From UBA1930 sp943368475 (GTDB taxonomy: Bacteria; Bacteroidota; Bacteroidia; Chitinophagales; Chitinophagaceae): a stretch of 64,000 bases of DNA. The stretch spans positions 5,283 through 69,282 of the forward strand of contig CALRLF020000014.1 of NCBI GenBank assembly GCA_943368475.1, in the 5' to 3' direction. Below are positions 17,032 through 27,071 of this stretch, in pieces (the first letter of the stretch is position 1; each line of letters opens with the position of its first letter). A program made the translations under genes and the position numbers. The notes beneath the pieces are model-generated. The model made no database searches. It saw only the letters and a list, made by a program, of their open reading frames with translations, and was not told where the DNA came from.

Positions 17032-19395
17032 ATGTGGTATAAGTTGGGTCAGTTTATTTTAAAATACAGAGTAGCTTTATTGGTTTTTTTGTTTGCATTA
17101 ACTGGCGTTATGGGCTTCTATGCTTCTAAAGTAAAGTTGAGTTATGAATTTACAAGAGCTATTCCAACGGATAATCCTAAGTACAAAGACTACCAAAATT
17201 TTAAACAAAAATTTGGGGACGACGGAAGTACACTTGTTTTTGGCATAGAAAGCAAAGATTTTTTTACACCAAAAGTTTTTAATGCAGTTGAAGCATTGCA
17301 CAATAATTTGAAAAACGTTAATGGTGTATTGAATGTGTTGAGCATTCCAGAAGTAGTGACTTTACAAAAAGATTCGGCTGGCGAAAAGTTACAACCACAA
17401 AAAATATTCATCAATAGTTACAGTAGTCAGGCACGGTTAGATAGTGCCAAACAATTGTTCGAAACTCTGCCATTTTACAAATCGCTTTTATACAATCCAG
17501 CAACCAATGCTTATATATTGGGCGTTCAGTTAAATAAAGACAGCGTAAACAGCAAAAGTCGCACACGTTTAATTAACGACGTAATGCAGCAGGCAACTGT
17601 TTTCGAAAAAGCAACAGGCATTGAATTGCACACAAGTGGTTTGCCTTACATAAGAACCAGCATTGGCAATAGAATTAAAGATGAAATGAACTATTTTTTA
17701 ATTGGTTCTATTCTTTTATCGGCCATTACATTATTGCTATTTTTTAGAAGCATCAGTGCAACAGCAATCAGTTTGTTTGTAGTGTTGGCAGGTGTAATTT
17801 TTAGTTTGGGAACCATTGTATTGTTGGGTTATAAAATTACTTTGTTAACTGCATTAATTCCACCATTGGTAGTAGTAATTGGTGTACCCAATTGCATTTA
17901 CTTTTTAAACAAGTATCACACTGCTTACAAGGAAACTGGCAATAGAGAAAAAGCATTGGTTACCATGGTTGGTAAAATGGGCATTGTTACCCTGTTTTGC
18001 AATATTGCTGCTGCTATTGGATTTGCAGTTTTTGCATTAACCAAAAGTGCTTTGTTACAAGAGTTTGGTGCTGTTGCTGGTATTAACATAATGGCTTTAT
18101 TTTTTATTTCACTTATATTTATTCCTGCTGCATTAAGTTATTTGCCAGCACCTAAAAAAAGGCATGTACAATACTTAGACAATAAATTGATTGAGGCTGT
18201 TTTATTAAAAGTAGAAAGATGGGCTTTGCATCATGCCAAATGGGTGTATACCATTACCATTGTTTGCATGGTATTTGCCATTGCAGGAATTTTTAAATTA
18301 AAAAGTGAAGGATTTATTGTAGATGATTTACCCAAAAAAGATAAAATTTATACCGATTTAAAATGGTTTGAAACCAATTTCGAAGGGGTAATGCCATTAG
18401 AAATTATGGTAGATACGAAGAAGAAAAATGGATTATTGAGAAGTACTGCTGCAATAAATAAAATTGATGAACTATCGGCCTATATTTCTGAGAAAGGTGA
18501 AGCAGCCCGACCATTAAGTTTCGTAGAAGGATTAAAATTTGCCAAGCAAGCTTATTACGATGGAGATAGTGTAAGTTATGCTGTGCCTTACGAGGGTGAT
18601 ATGGCATTTTTAGGTCCCTATTTGAGAACCAAACCAACTGATGATAGTGGTGCTGTGAAAAAACAAAGCCCTGCCAACCTACTCAATGGATTTTTAGATA
18701 GCAATAGGCAGGTTGCACGTATAAGTGTAAACATGAAAGATATTGGCAGCGTACAATTGCCTATTTTATTAAAAGAATTTGAAACAAAAGCCAACGAAAT
18801 TTTTGATACAGTTTCGTATAACATCACATTTACTGGCACAAGTGTTACGTTTTTAGAAGGTAGTAGTTTTATTATTGCAGGGTTAAAAGACAGCATTATT
18901 TATGCATTTGCATTAATTACGTTGTGCATGCTGTATTTATTTAAATCTTTCAGAATATTGGTATGTTCACTAATACCCAACTTGGTGCCTTTGGTTTTTA
19001 CAGCAGGTATTATGGGTTGGATGGGTGTTCGTTTAACACCATCTACAGTTTTGGTGTTTAGTGTGGCATTGGGTATTGTGATAGATGTAACCATACGATT
19101 TTTGGTAAATTATAAACAAGAATTACCACATTACAATTATCAGGTTAAGCCAACTTTGGTACAAACCATAAAACATACAGGCATTAGCATTATTTATACT
19201 TCCTTGGTATTAATTGCAGGCTTTGTTATTTTTTGCTTCAGCGACTTTGGAGGTACCAAATCTCTTGGTTGGCTAACTTCTTTTACTTTGGTTGTAGGTA
19301 CAATTACGAATTTGGTATTGTTGCCTGTATTAATTATTGGTGTAAGTTCTTTTAGTAAAAAGAATGCTGATAAAGAAATATCAATCACCAAATAA
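17032..19395 (+). CDS. RND-superfamily exporter, MMPL-like
   Basis: A 787-residue inner-membrane transporter with the two-fold RND plan of helix 1, a periplasmic loop, five helices, then a second such half. Helix 1 is ALLVFLFALTGVMGFYA, followed by YEFTRAIPTDNPKYKDY, the COG1033 hallmark. The second half starts YTITIVCMVFAIAGIFKL with VDDLPKKDKIY, and ends with LVLIAGFVIFCFSDFGG and a last helix LVLLPVLIIG. Likely exports a lipid or hydrophobic molecule. The ATG at 17032 is preferred over an upstream TTG at 16912 that adds 40 residues without a signal pattern. Confidence 0.88.
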   Translation: MWYKLGQFILKYRVALLVFLFALTGVMGFYASKVKLSYEFTRAIPTDNPKYKDYQNFKQKFGDDGSTLVFGIESKDFFTPKVFNAVEALHNNLKNVNGVLNVLSIPEVVTLQKDSAGEKLQPQKIFINSYSSQARLDSAKQLFETLPFYKSLLYNPATNAYILGVQLNKDSVNSKSRTRLINDVMQQATVFEKATGIELHTSGLPYIRTSIGNRIKDEMNYFLIGSILLSAITLLLFFRSISATAISLFVVLAGVIFSLGTIVLLGYKITLLTALIPPLVVVIGVPNCIYFLNKYHTAYKETGNREKALVTMVGKMGIVTLFCNIAAAIGFAVFALTKSALLQEFGAVAGINIMALFFISLIFIPAALSYLPAPKKRHVQYLDNKLIEAVLLKVERWALHHAKWVYTITIVCMVFAIAGIFKLKSEGFIVDDLPKKDKIYTDLKWFETNFEGVMPLEIMVDTKKKNGLLRSTAAINKIDELSAYISEKGEAARPLSFVEGLKFAKQAYYDGDSVSYAVPYEGDMAFLGPYLRTKPTDDSGAVKKQSPANLLNGFLDSNRQVARISVNMKDIGSVQLPILLKEFETKANEIFDTVSYNITFTGTSVTFLEGSSFIIAGLKDSIIYAFALITLCMLYLFKSFRILVCSLIPNLVPLVFTAGIMGWMGVRLTPSTVLVFSVALGIVIDVTIRFLVNYKQELPHYNYQVKPTLVQTIKHTGISIIYTSLVLIAGFVIFCFSDFGGTKSLGWLTSFTLVVGTITNLVLLPVLIIGVSSFSKKNADKEISITK

Positions 19396-19725
19396 TGTTA
19401 AGGTTTTCTTCTTTTCTTTAAAATATCGATAAACAAAAAACGGGTAAATAACTGGTATTCATTTGTTTAAGAAAAATCGTGTTATTGTTGTTTATATGCT
19501 GTGTACACTATTATTTTCTTAACAATTGCAGCACTTTGTTAAAATGGATGTCATATTTGTTAAGCATTTGTTAGACTGCTCATGTTTTTCGATTTATAAA
19601 ATCAGGAAAAATTTTTTTTTTCGGTTGTCATTCATCAAAAAAATGTGAAAAATCTCAACAAATGTTAAATATTTGTTGTTACGCTTAATTGTTCTAATTA
19701 TTAAAACTAAAAAAAGAGACAAATT
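19396..19725 (+). promoter_or_regulatory. AT-rich leader of susCD with an 8-bp inverted repeat
   Basis: 330 bases without a gene. It holds CAACAAAT (19656-19663) and ATTTGTTG (19671-19678) as an inverted repeat 48 bases before the susC ATG, a T-run of ten near 19610, and repeated TTGTTAA words. No ribosome site or coding potential was seen apart from AAAAAGAGAC just before the ATG. The inverted repeat may be an operator; no regulator gene is adjacent. Confidence 0.4.
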
Positions 19726-22700
19726 ATGAGAAAAATTGTATCTCTACTTTTGTGCTTCTGTTTCACACTAGGAACAGTATTTGCACAAAATCGTATTGTT
19801 ACTGGTAAAGTTCTTGATGAAAAAGGAGCTGCTCTTGTTGGTGTTACAGTATCTGTAAAAGGTGGTACTGCCAAAACTACAACAGGCAACAGTGGTTCTT
19901 TTTCCATTTCAGTACCTACCACTGCTAAAACATTAGAGTTCACTTATGTTGGTTATGGCTCTGCATCTGCATCTATTCCAGCAACAGGTGGTATCTCAAT
20001 AACCTTAAAAGCTGCTTCTTCAGATATTGAAGGTGTAGTTGTTACAGGTTATTCTAGAGAGAAAAAATCACAATTCTCTGGAGCAGCAACTGTTTTATCT
20101 GGCAAAACTGTAGAAACTGTACCAGTTGGTTCTTTCGACCAAGCTTTACAAGGTAGAGTTCCTGGTATGTTGGTAAACTCTGGTTCTGGTCAGCCTGGTA
20201 GCAGTGCAACTGTAACTATCAGAGGTATTCAATCTATTCAAGGTGCTGGTACTCAACCACTCTATGTAATTGATGGTGTGCCAATGCCTGCATTTGATAT
20301 GCAAACCATTAATGCGAATGATTTTGAATCAATCACTGTATTAAAAGATGCAAACTCTACAGCCCTTTATGGAGCTAGGGGTGGTACAGGTGTAATAGTT
20401 ATTACAACTAAAAAAGGAAAAGCTGGTGTAAACAACTTTAGCTACAGATCTCAATATGGTTATACTCAAAAACCAGATTTTTCTCGTATGAATTTGATGA
20501 ATACGAAAGAAATGATGGCATATGAAGAAGCTACAAAATTGGCTAACACACCAGGTTGGACTTATTCTCCAAATAACCCTGCAATACCTGCTGGTATGAC
20601 TGCAGCAAGAAAACAATTCTTATACGATAGTATTGGTGCTATTGATATTGATTATGCAAATGTTTTCTTTAGACAAGGTGTTTCTCAGTCTCATGAAATT
20701 AACATGACTTCTGGTACAGAAAAAACTAAAATCTTCTTCTCTGCTGGCTATTTCGATCAACAAGGTATCGATTTAGGCTCTAGCTTAAAAAGATATACAA
20801 CCAGATTTAACTTAGATCACACAGTTGGTAAATTAACCATTGGTTTCAATACAACTGCTGGTTATTCTATTTCTAAATTTGCTGAAGGTGATATTTATGG
20901 TAATAGTCCTAGAAATCCATTCCAAATGATTTATAGAGCTAAGACTTATGAAAATCCTTATAGAGCTGATGGTTCTTTAATCTTTGGAGCAAATACTACT
21001 TTGGCTCTTAAGCAAGTTGGTAATTTATTAGAAGGTATCAATAATTCTTCTAGAAATATTTATCAAACCAAAATCAACTCTGGTTTAACGTTATCGTATA
21101 AGTTAACTAAAGATATTACCGTTAAAAATTTATTAGGAGTTGACGTAGCAAGTGAATACCACAATCGTTACATCAATGCAAATTCTTATATTGGCTCTTT
21201 GCAAGCTTTTCAGTCTGGATTATCTCAAGAAGCTAGTAGAGTTGCCTCTAACTTCATCAATACTTCAAGTGCAGTATTTGCCAAGAAGTTTAACAATGTA
21301 CACGATGTAGAAGTTGGTGCTTATTTCGAAGTTGTTAGAATTTATCAAAGATCTATTGGATTTACTTTGTATAACTTAGACCCAAGATTATCTCAAACTG
21401 GTCAAGGTGCGAGTCCATTACCAACCAATGGTGCTACAACTTACCCTCAAAATGCTACTAGTGCAAAATCTAGCTCAGGTATTCGTTCTTATTTTGCAAC
21501 TGCTAGATATTCTTACAAGAATAAGTACAGTGTTAACGCTAATGTTAGAAGAGATGGAACTTCAATCATCGTAAATCCTACTAACAAAGAAATCAATACA
21601 TGGTCTGTTGGTTTCACTTGGAATCCTTTACAAGAGAACTTCTTAAGCAAGCAAACCATATTTTCTGATTTGAAAGTTAGAGCTAGTTATGGTATTGTAC
21701 CTAATATTGGTAGTATTCCTACTGGTTCTTATGGTACTTACTTAAGTTCTGTTACCAATTACCAAGGTCCTCAATTACCTACTTTTGGTACAACTAGTTA
21801 TGCAGGTTCAACAGTTGCAGGTTTAGCTCCTACAGCTCCAGGTAACGATCAACTTCAAATCGAGAGTATCAAAAAAACAAATATTGGTATCGACTTTGCA
21901 ATTTGGAAAAATAGAGCAAGATTTACTGTTGACTACTACCAAAACAAAACTGTTGACTTATTTGTAAATCAACCCCTTTCTGGTACTACTGGTTTCAGCA
22001 ACTTGAATGTTAATGCTGGTATAATGACCAATAAAGGTGTTGAGATCTTAGCTTCAGTTGATATCGTTAAGAAAAAAGATGTTGATGTAACTTTGGGTTG
22101 GAATCACTCAATTAACACCAATAATATCGAAGATTTAGGATTGGTAAATGAATATTTTTTAGGAACATTCGTAATTCGTAAAGGTCTTCCTTATGGATCT
22201 CATTACACGTACAACTACTTAGGTGCAGATCCTGCTACTGGTCAACCTCGTTTCGAAGCACCAGATGGTACAGTAACTTTAGATCCTGCAAAAGCTGGTC
22301 AATTTGCTAAATTTGGTACTTATTTACCTAAACACCAAGGTGGTTTCACTTTAGATGTTAGATATAAAGCATTCTCAGTATCGGCTTTATTTTCTTATCA
22401 GTACGATGTTGTTAGAAGTAACAATACAAGAAACTGGATTACTAGAGGTACACCAGGCTATCATACAGCTGTTAGAGCTTCTAGAGAATTAATTGGCAAT
22501 CAGTGGATGAAAGCTGGTGATAATGCATTCTTCCAAGCTTCTGCTTACGATAGAGGTTTTACTTCATCTGATTTAGAAGATGCTAAATTCTTCCGTTTCA
22601 GAAACTTAGTTGTTTCTTATGCTATTCCTTCAATTAAAACAGCATCTGGAACAGTTATCATAAAATCTGCAAGATTCTATGTTCAAGGTCAAAACTTGGC

Positions 22701-22809
22701 AATCTGGAGTCCTTGGAGAGGTTTAGATCCTGAAGATAATAACAACATTAGCTTAAATGAGTATCCTAATCCTAAAATGTTTGTTGTAGGTTTAGATATT
22801 AATTTCTAA
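19726..22809 (+). CDS. SusC/RagA-family TonB-linked outer-membrane transporter
   Basis: A 1027-residue outer-membrane importer. Signal peptide 1-20 (CFTLGTVFAQ), a carboxypeptidase-regulatory-like domain at about 23-105 (VTGKVLDEKGAALVGVTVSV), a plug at about 110-230 (SFDQALQGRVPGMLVN, QPLYVIDGVPM, ALYGARGGTGVIVITTKKGK) and a 22-strand barrel to the final NPKMFVVGLDINF. It imports an oligomer together with SusD; the ligand is unknown since no glycoside hydrolase is near. Codon use is rich in TCT, GGT, GCT and GTT compared with its neighbours, a sign of high expression. Confidence 0.95.
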   Translation: MRKIVSLLLCFCFTLGTVFAQNRIVTGKVLDEKGAALVGVTVSVKGGTAKTTTGNSGSFSISVPTTAKTLEFTYVGYGSASASIPATGGISITLKAASSDIEGVVVTGYSREKKSQFSGAATVLSGKTVETVPVGSFDQALQGRVPGMLVNSGSGQPGSSATVTIRGIQSIQGAGTQPLYVIDGVPMPAFDMQTINANDFESITVLKDANSTALYGARGGTGVIVITTKKGKAGVNNFSYRSQYGYTQKPDFSRMNLMNTKEMMAYEEATKLANTPGWTYSPNNPAIPAGMTAARKQFLYDSIGAIDIDYANVFFRQGVSQSHEINMTSGTEKTKIFFSAGYFDQQGIDLGSSLKRYTTRFNLDHTVGKLTIGFNTTAGYSISKFAEGDIYGNSPRNPFQMIYRAKTYENPYRADGSLIFGANTTLALKQVGNLLEGINNSSRNIYQTKINSGLTLSYKLTKDITVKNLLGVDVASEYHNRYINANSYIGSLQAFQSGLSQEASRVASNFINTSSAVFAKKFNNVHDVEVGAYFEVVRIYQRSIGFTLYNLDPRLSQTGQGASPLPTNGATTYPQNATSAKSSSGIRSYFATARYSYKNKYSVNANVRRDGTSIIVNPTNKEINTWSVGFTWNPLQENFLSKQTIFSDLKVRASYGIVPNIGSIPTGSYGTYLSSVTNYQGPQLPTFGTTSYAGSTVAGLAPTAPGNDQLQIESIKKTNIGIDFAIWKNRARFTVDYYQNKTVDLFVNQPLSGTTGFSNLNVNAGIMTNKGVEILASVDIVKKKDVDVTLGWNHSINTNNIEDLGLVNEYFLGTFVIRKGLPYGSHYTYNYLGADPATGQPRFEAPDGTVTLDPAKAGQFAKFGTYLPKHQGGFTLDVRYKAFSVSALFSYQYDVVRSNNTRNWITRGTPGYHTAVRASRELIGNQWMKAGDNAFFQASAYDRGFTSSDLEDAKFFRFRNLVVSYAIPSIKTASGTVIIKSARFYVQGQNLAIWSPWRGLDPEDNNNISLNEYPNPKMFVVGLDINF

Positions 22810-22856
22810 TTATTTCTGAGCAAACAATTAATTATTAAGCTTAAAAAACTGAATAG

Positions 22857-24281
22857 ATGAAAATAAATAAATTCTTTATCGCTGGCTTATTGGCAATTTC
22901 ATTGTCAGGCTGCCAAAAAGTTATAGAAACAGCAGAAACTGATATTATTGCTGGTGATGTAGCTTTATTAACTACAGCAAACAACCAGCAAGCAGTTATT
23001 GGTGCTTATGCAGCAATGAATGTTGAAATGGGTATTTTGTTAAATGCTACTTTGGCTGATGAGGTTAGAGTGGGTGAATTTTACAATGCTGGTACAACTC
23101 ACGAATGGCAATATGCATCTACTGATATTGGTTTGAGAGATAATTTTACAGCTTTTCCTTTGTATTATAGAGTTATCGATCGTGTAAACAGGGTATTGGC
23201 TGCATTACCAAAAGCAACTTCTACTGGTGCAGCTGACGATGCATTGAAATTAAGACTAAGAGGCGAAGCCTTATTTTTAAGAGCTTTCTGCCATTTCGAA
23301 TTGTATCGTTATTATAGTAATAGTGCGGTAGCAACTGATATGGCTTTGGCTTATATGGAAACTCCATCTTTAAGTCCACAAGCAAGAATTGCCGTTGGTC
23401 CGTATTTCTTAAAACTAAAAGCTGATTTAGTAGCTGCAAAGCCATTGTTACCTACAGCTTTAACTGACATCTACAGGGCTACAGCTGCATCATGTTCTGG
23501 CTTGCAAGCTAGAGTTGCTCTTTACCAAAAAGAGTGGGATGACGCAATAACTTTTAGTACTGAATACATTAATGCATTGCCTTTATCTACAAGAACAAAC
23601 TTTCCTAATATTTGGATGGATGCAAGTAGTGCTGAATGTGCATTTAAATTAAGCAGAACTTCTTCTATCGGTGGTAGAATTGGTTCATTGTTCAGAGGTA
23701 CCTCTGCTAGTACAGCAAACATTGGAACCATTACATGGTTGCCATCTAATAAGTTATGGGATAGCTATGACCAAGTGAATGACATTCGTTTTAGTTCATA
23801 CTTTAAAACTGAAGCTTTATTGCCATCACCTCGTCCTAATAAATTAATCACTAAATATGCAGGTGGTGCTTATGCAACCCCTACAGAAAACGTAGCTGAT
23901 GCTAAAGTTTTCAGAACTGGTGAAATGTATTTAATTAGAGCTGAAGCTAAAGCAGAGAAAAATGATCTTACAGGTGCTGCCGCTGATTTAAATGCTTTAA
24001 GAGCTGCTAGAATTAACGGTTATACAAATGTTTCGTTAGCAAGTACTGCAGCTGCAGTTACAGCTATTATCGATGAGCGTTTCAAAGAATTACCTTATGA
24101 AGGCCATCGTTTTTGGGATTTAAAGCGTAGAAACTTACCAGTATCAAGATTGTCTACAGATGCACCAAGTGCAGCTGGTACAACTTTAGCTGCTGGTAAT
24201 TTTAGATTCTTATTGCCTATTCCAAATACTGAAATACAAGCGAACCCATTGATGACACAAAATCCTGGATATACGAACTAA
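22857..24281 (+). CDS. SusD/RagB-family substrate-binding lipoprotein
   Basis: A 474-residue surface lipoprotein with signal MKINKFFIAGLLAISLSGC (C19). It has the SusD TPR-like helical fold: ANNQQAVIGAYAAMN, LRGEALFLRAFCHFELYRYY (the conserved RGEALFLRAFxHF signature) and the C-terminal YLIRAEAKAEKNDLTGAA, ELPYEGHRFWDLKRR and LPIPNTEIQANP. It forms the lid of the SusC transporter encoded 47 bases upstream. Ligand unknown. The gene ends before a strong terminator. Confidence 0.93.
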   Translation: MKINKFFIAGLLAISLSGCQKVIETAETDIIAGDVALLTTANNQQAVIGAYAAMNVEMGILLNATLADEVRVGEFYNAGTTHEWQYASTDIGLRDNFTAFPLYYRVIDRVNRVLAALPKATSTGAADDALKLRLRGEALFLRAFCHFELYRYYSNSAVATDMALAYMETPSLSPQARIAVGPYFLKLKADLVAAKPLLPTALTDIYRATAASCSGLQARVALYQKEWDDAITFSTEYINALPLSTRTNFPNIWMDASSAECAFKLSRTSSIGGRIGSLFRGTSASTANIGTITWLPSNKLWDSYDQVNDIRFSSYFKTEALLPSPRPNKLITKYAGGAYATPTENVADAKVFRTGEMYLIRAEAKAEKNDLTGAAADLNALRAARINGYTNVSLASTAAAVTAIIDERFKELPYEGHRFWDLKRRNLPVSRLSTDAPSAAGTTLAAGNFRFLLPIPNTEIQANPLMTQNPGYTN

Positions 24282-24312
24282 TCTCTTTTGATCAAGTAGT
24301 ATTTAGTAATTA

Positions 24313-24356
24313 AATAAAAGATAAAGCCACCTGAAAAGGTGGCTTTATCTTTTATT
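24313..24356. terminator. 20-bp perfect stem with GAAA loop after susD
   Basis: Arms 24313-24332 and 24337-24356 pair exactly, with a stable GAAA tetraloop. It is AT-rich at its base, so it can end transcription from either side: susD on plus, and any read-through of the facing gene. Confidence 0.88.
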
Positions 24357-24425
24357 ATACTTTTGCTGGCTAAAATCTGAAGTTTATGATTCATTCTGTG
24401 GTAAAATATTTGTTCCTTATAGAGA

Positions 24426-25580
24426 CTACAAATAACTCAACCACCAATCCTTCCTTCTTTGTTTTACTTTCATGAACCAATTACAAGGAAAGTATAAAGC
24501 AATTACAATACAAATCCAAGCTAAGTAAACAATAGGTAATCCAAAACCCCAAGCTGTATTTGGGTTGCCAAAACTTCCTTGGTCTAAATGCATAAGCTTT
24601 GCAATTAGCAAAGAGCTTCCATGAATAAAAACCAAATGCAATAAATAATAAAAGAAAGGCACTTTGCCATATACCGAAATGATGTTGGTAAAACGATTGT
24701 TATACTTTTCAAAAAATGCCAATAGCAAAATTCCTGGTCCAAGTGTCATTAATAAATACAATAGCGATGGAGGATATTTTGTACAATCGATAAACGATAA
24801 AATGGTTTTGTACCAAACATCCTGCTCTTGCCAAATGGTTCTGTTACCATAAACATTTACAAAACGAATGACTATAAATAGAGCAATAACACTAAAACCA
24901 ACCTTTAGTAAAAAACTTTTTCTGTAAGCAGCCTCTTTTTTAAAAACAAAGCCAAATGCAAATCCTGTAGCCATTACACCAATCCATGGAATAAGTGGAT
25001 ACATAACAAACAAACCCCTGTTTGTACCATAAGGATAAAAACCTTGTTCATGTAAAACAAGCCAAAGCCATTTGAAACTTCCAAAGCTTTCGGCACTGAT
25101 TCCATCCAATAAATTATGACCAAAAATCATGGTTAAGCCAATAATAGCAATGGTTGTAGGATTTAAAAATACCAATCCTGCCAATACAACCATACTCCAA
25201 CCAATTGCCCAAATTACTTGTACCGCTTGCATGTGATAAGTAATGTCAAAGCTCCACAATAAATCAACAATTGCCAATTCAACAAATATTAACCACAAAC
25301 CTCTGGTTAATAAAAACTGAGCAGCCTGCTTTTTTGTTTTGCCTTTACTAAACGATAAAAATGCACTTGTGCCAGAAAGAAAAACAAAAACAGGTGCACA
25401 GTAATGCGTAATCCAACGAGTAAAAAATAATGGAATAGAGGTTTTGGTTAAATCGAGTGGATCGAACTGAACATTGCTATAAAAATCTCGAACATGGTCT
25501 AATGCCATGATAATCATAATCAGTCCACGCAAAATATCAATAGAATTAATTCTCGACGTAGAAGCAGTTGTTGGTTGCAT
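24426..25580 (-). CDS. DUF1624/HGSNAT-like membrane acyltransferase
   Basis: A 384-residue membrane protein with about ten helices. It opens with SIDILRGLIMIIMALDHVRDFY, the signature of the heparan-alpha-glucosaminide N-acetyltransferase-like (DUF1624) family, including the conserved D and H of helix 1. HYCAPVFVFLSGTSAFLS follows. Related proteins acylate or acetylate sugars across the membrane; substrate not known. Stands alone on the minus strand after the susCD terminator. Confidence 0.85.
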   Translation of the reverse strand: MQPTTASTSRINSIDILRGLIMIIMALDHVRDFYSNVQFDPLDLTKTSIPLFFTRWITHYCAPVFVFLSGTSAFLSFSKGKTKKQAAQFLLTRGLWLIFVELAIVDLLWSFDITYHMQAVQVIWAIGWSMVVLAGLVFLNPTTIAIIGLTMIFGHNLLDGISAESFGSFKWLWLVLHEQGFYPYGTNRGLFVMYPLIPWIGVMATGFAFGFVFKKEAAYRKSFLLKVGFSVIALFIVIRFVNVYGNRTIWQEQDVWYKTILSFIDCTKYPPSLLYLLMTLGPGILLLAFFEKYNNRFTNIISVYGKVPFFYYLLHLVFIHGSSLLIAKLMHLDQGSFGNPNTAWGFGLPIVYLAWICIVIALYFPCNWFMKVKQRRKDWWLSYL

Positions 25581-25676
25581 GCAGTTGTAATTTCAACCAA
25601 AATACAAACTATATGCAATGCTGCAAATAAATATGATGCTTGTGCTTTTTTGTTCTTGAAGAAAGTATTGAACTTT

Positions 25677-25808
25677 ACCACAGAGGTTAGGAGAAATGGA
25701 GTTACACTGAGTATTTTTTTATCTTTGTGAACTTCGTATCCTTTGTTGCTTTGTGTGCAACAAAATGCGTTGCTATCGTTGCCTTCTTTGATTCGTTGCG
25801 TGAAAAAA
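25677..25808. repeat. CACAGAG / CTTTGTG interspersed repeat element
   Basis: Starts ACCACAGAGG, continues GGAGTTACACTGAGT, then the CTTTGTG...GTATCCTTTGTTGCTTTGTGTG unit (25721-25760) and a degraded second copy to 25808. Shares parts with 321-410, 35417-35505 and 59622-59722. It fills most of the space between the acyltransferase and obg and contains no gene. Confidence 0.75.
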
Positions 25809-25849
25809 ATCAGTGAAAATTCGTTCAACCTATGTCATCCATATTCCAA

Positions 25850-26854
25850 TCACCCCACAGGTTTATTCAAAATTTGCCACAATTTATCTTTCAATTCCAG
25901 CAAACCAGTTTGCGTTACCGATGATATAAATAAATGCGGAATATCGCTTGGCAATTCATTACCAATCGCTTCTTTCAATTCATCATCCAGCATATCACTC
26001 TTGCTTATGGCAATTAAAAAATCTTTTTGCAACATTTCTGGGTTGTATTCCTTCAACTCATTCAGCAAAATCTCGAACTCTTTTTTATGGTCATTGCTAT
26101 CAGCAGGAATCACAAATAACAAACAACTATTGCGTTCAATATGTCGTAAAAAACGATGCCCCAAACCTTTACCTTCTGCTGCACCTTCAATAATACCTGG
26201 TAAATCGGCAATACAAAAACTTTTTCCATCTCGGTATTCAACCATACCCAATTGAGGAATTAAAGTAGTAAAAGCATAGTTGGCAATTTTAGGTTTTGCA
26301 GCAGTAATTACACTTAATAAAGTTGATTTTCCTGCATTGGGAAATCCTACCAAACCCACGTCGGCCAATACTTTCAGCTCCAATTGTTTCCAGCCTTCAC
26401 TACCTTCTTCTCCTGGTTGTGCATGTTCAGGAACCTGATTGGTGGGTGTTGCAAAATGCTGATTCCCCCATCCACCACGACCACCTTTCATTAAAATTAT
26501 TTCCTGCCCATGCTCTAAAATTTCTGCTTCAACTTCTCCTGTTTCTTCATTACGAGCAATGGTTCCCAACGGAACATCAATAATAATATCTTCTCCATCT
26601 TTACCTGTACAATTGCTTTTGCTACCATTTTCTCCATCATCAGCCAATACATTTTTAAAATATCGCAAATGCAATAGAGTCCACAATTGTGTATTGCCAC
26701 GTAAAATAATATGCCCTCCACGTCCACCATCACCACCATCAGGTCCACCCATGGCGGTTAATTTATTACGCATAAAATGCCTTGCACCAGCACCACCATG
26801 TCCACTTCTACAAAAAATACGTATATAATCAATGAAGTTGTTTCTTTCGCTCAC
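25850..26854 (-). CDS. obg: Obg-family GTPase
   Basis: A 334-residue GTPase of ribosome assembly and stress control. The glycine-rich Obg fold at 1-158 starts SERNNFIDYIRIFCRSG and includes MGGPDGGDGGRGG. The G domain holds GFPNAGKSTL (G1), FTTLIPQLGMV (switch I), DLPGII (G3) and ISKSD (G4, serine in place of the common asparagine). Start is set at the GTG at 26854; an in-frame TTG at 26917 adds an unrelated hydrophobic leader. No Obg C-terminal OCT-like extension is seen. Confidence 0.93.
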   Translation of the reverse strand: MSERNNFIDYIRIFCRSGHGGAGARHFMRNKLTAMGGPDGGDGGRGGHIILRGNTQLWTLLHLRYFKNVLADDGENGSKSNCTGKDGEDIIIDVPLGTIARNEETGEVEAEILEHGQEIILMKGGRGGWGNQHFATPTNQVPEHAQPGEEGSEGWKQLELKVLADVGLVGFPNAGKSTLLSVITAAKPKIANYAFTTLIPQLGMVEYRDGKSFCIADLPGIIEGAAEGKGLGHRFLRHIERNSCLLFVIPADSNDHKKEFEILLNELKEYNPEMLQKDFLIAISKSDMLDDELKEAIGNELPSDIPHLFISSVTQTGLLELKDKLWQILNKPVG

Positions 26855-26923
26855 TCGTAAAATATTTGGCAACAAAAATAACTTATTAATTGGGATGGTG
26901 AGATTTAATAAAACCAATTGTTT

Positions 26924-26993
26924 TGGGCGTTACCTTAAGGCTCAGCTTTTTAAAGAATCCTGAGCGTAGTCGAAGGATCCCTAACGCAGCCCA
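26924..26993. repeat. REP-like imperfect hairpin with TGAGCGTAGTCGAAGG core
   Basis: Outer arms TGGGCGTTA (26924-26932) and TAACGCAGCCCA (26982-26993), and inner arms GCTCAG and CTGAGC, surround the core at 26961-26976. That core word is common as a dispersed palindromic repeat in several bacterial groups. It lies between two divergent genes, obg and the LRR kinase. Confidence 0.5.
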
Positions 26994-27071
26994 ACAAAAG
27001 AATAGTAATTCAACTGTTAGCACAGCCAATGAACCACACAAAATCATTTCTTTGCATACAAAGCAATACAG

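Noticed and set aside
19726..24281. Polysaccharide utilisation locus
   Set aside because: SusC/SusD are present but no glycoside hydrolase, lyase, sulfatase or HTCS regulator lies within the window.
25520..25828. 102-codon minus-strand frame
   Set aside because: It runs through an interspersed repeat and into another gene's start; no family features.
25743..26255. 170-codon plus-strand frame across the obg 3-prime half
   Set aside because: Antisense to conserved Obg motifs and begins inside a repeat.
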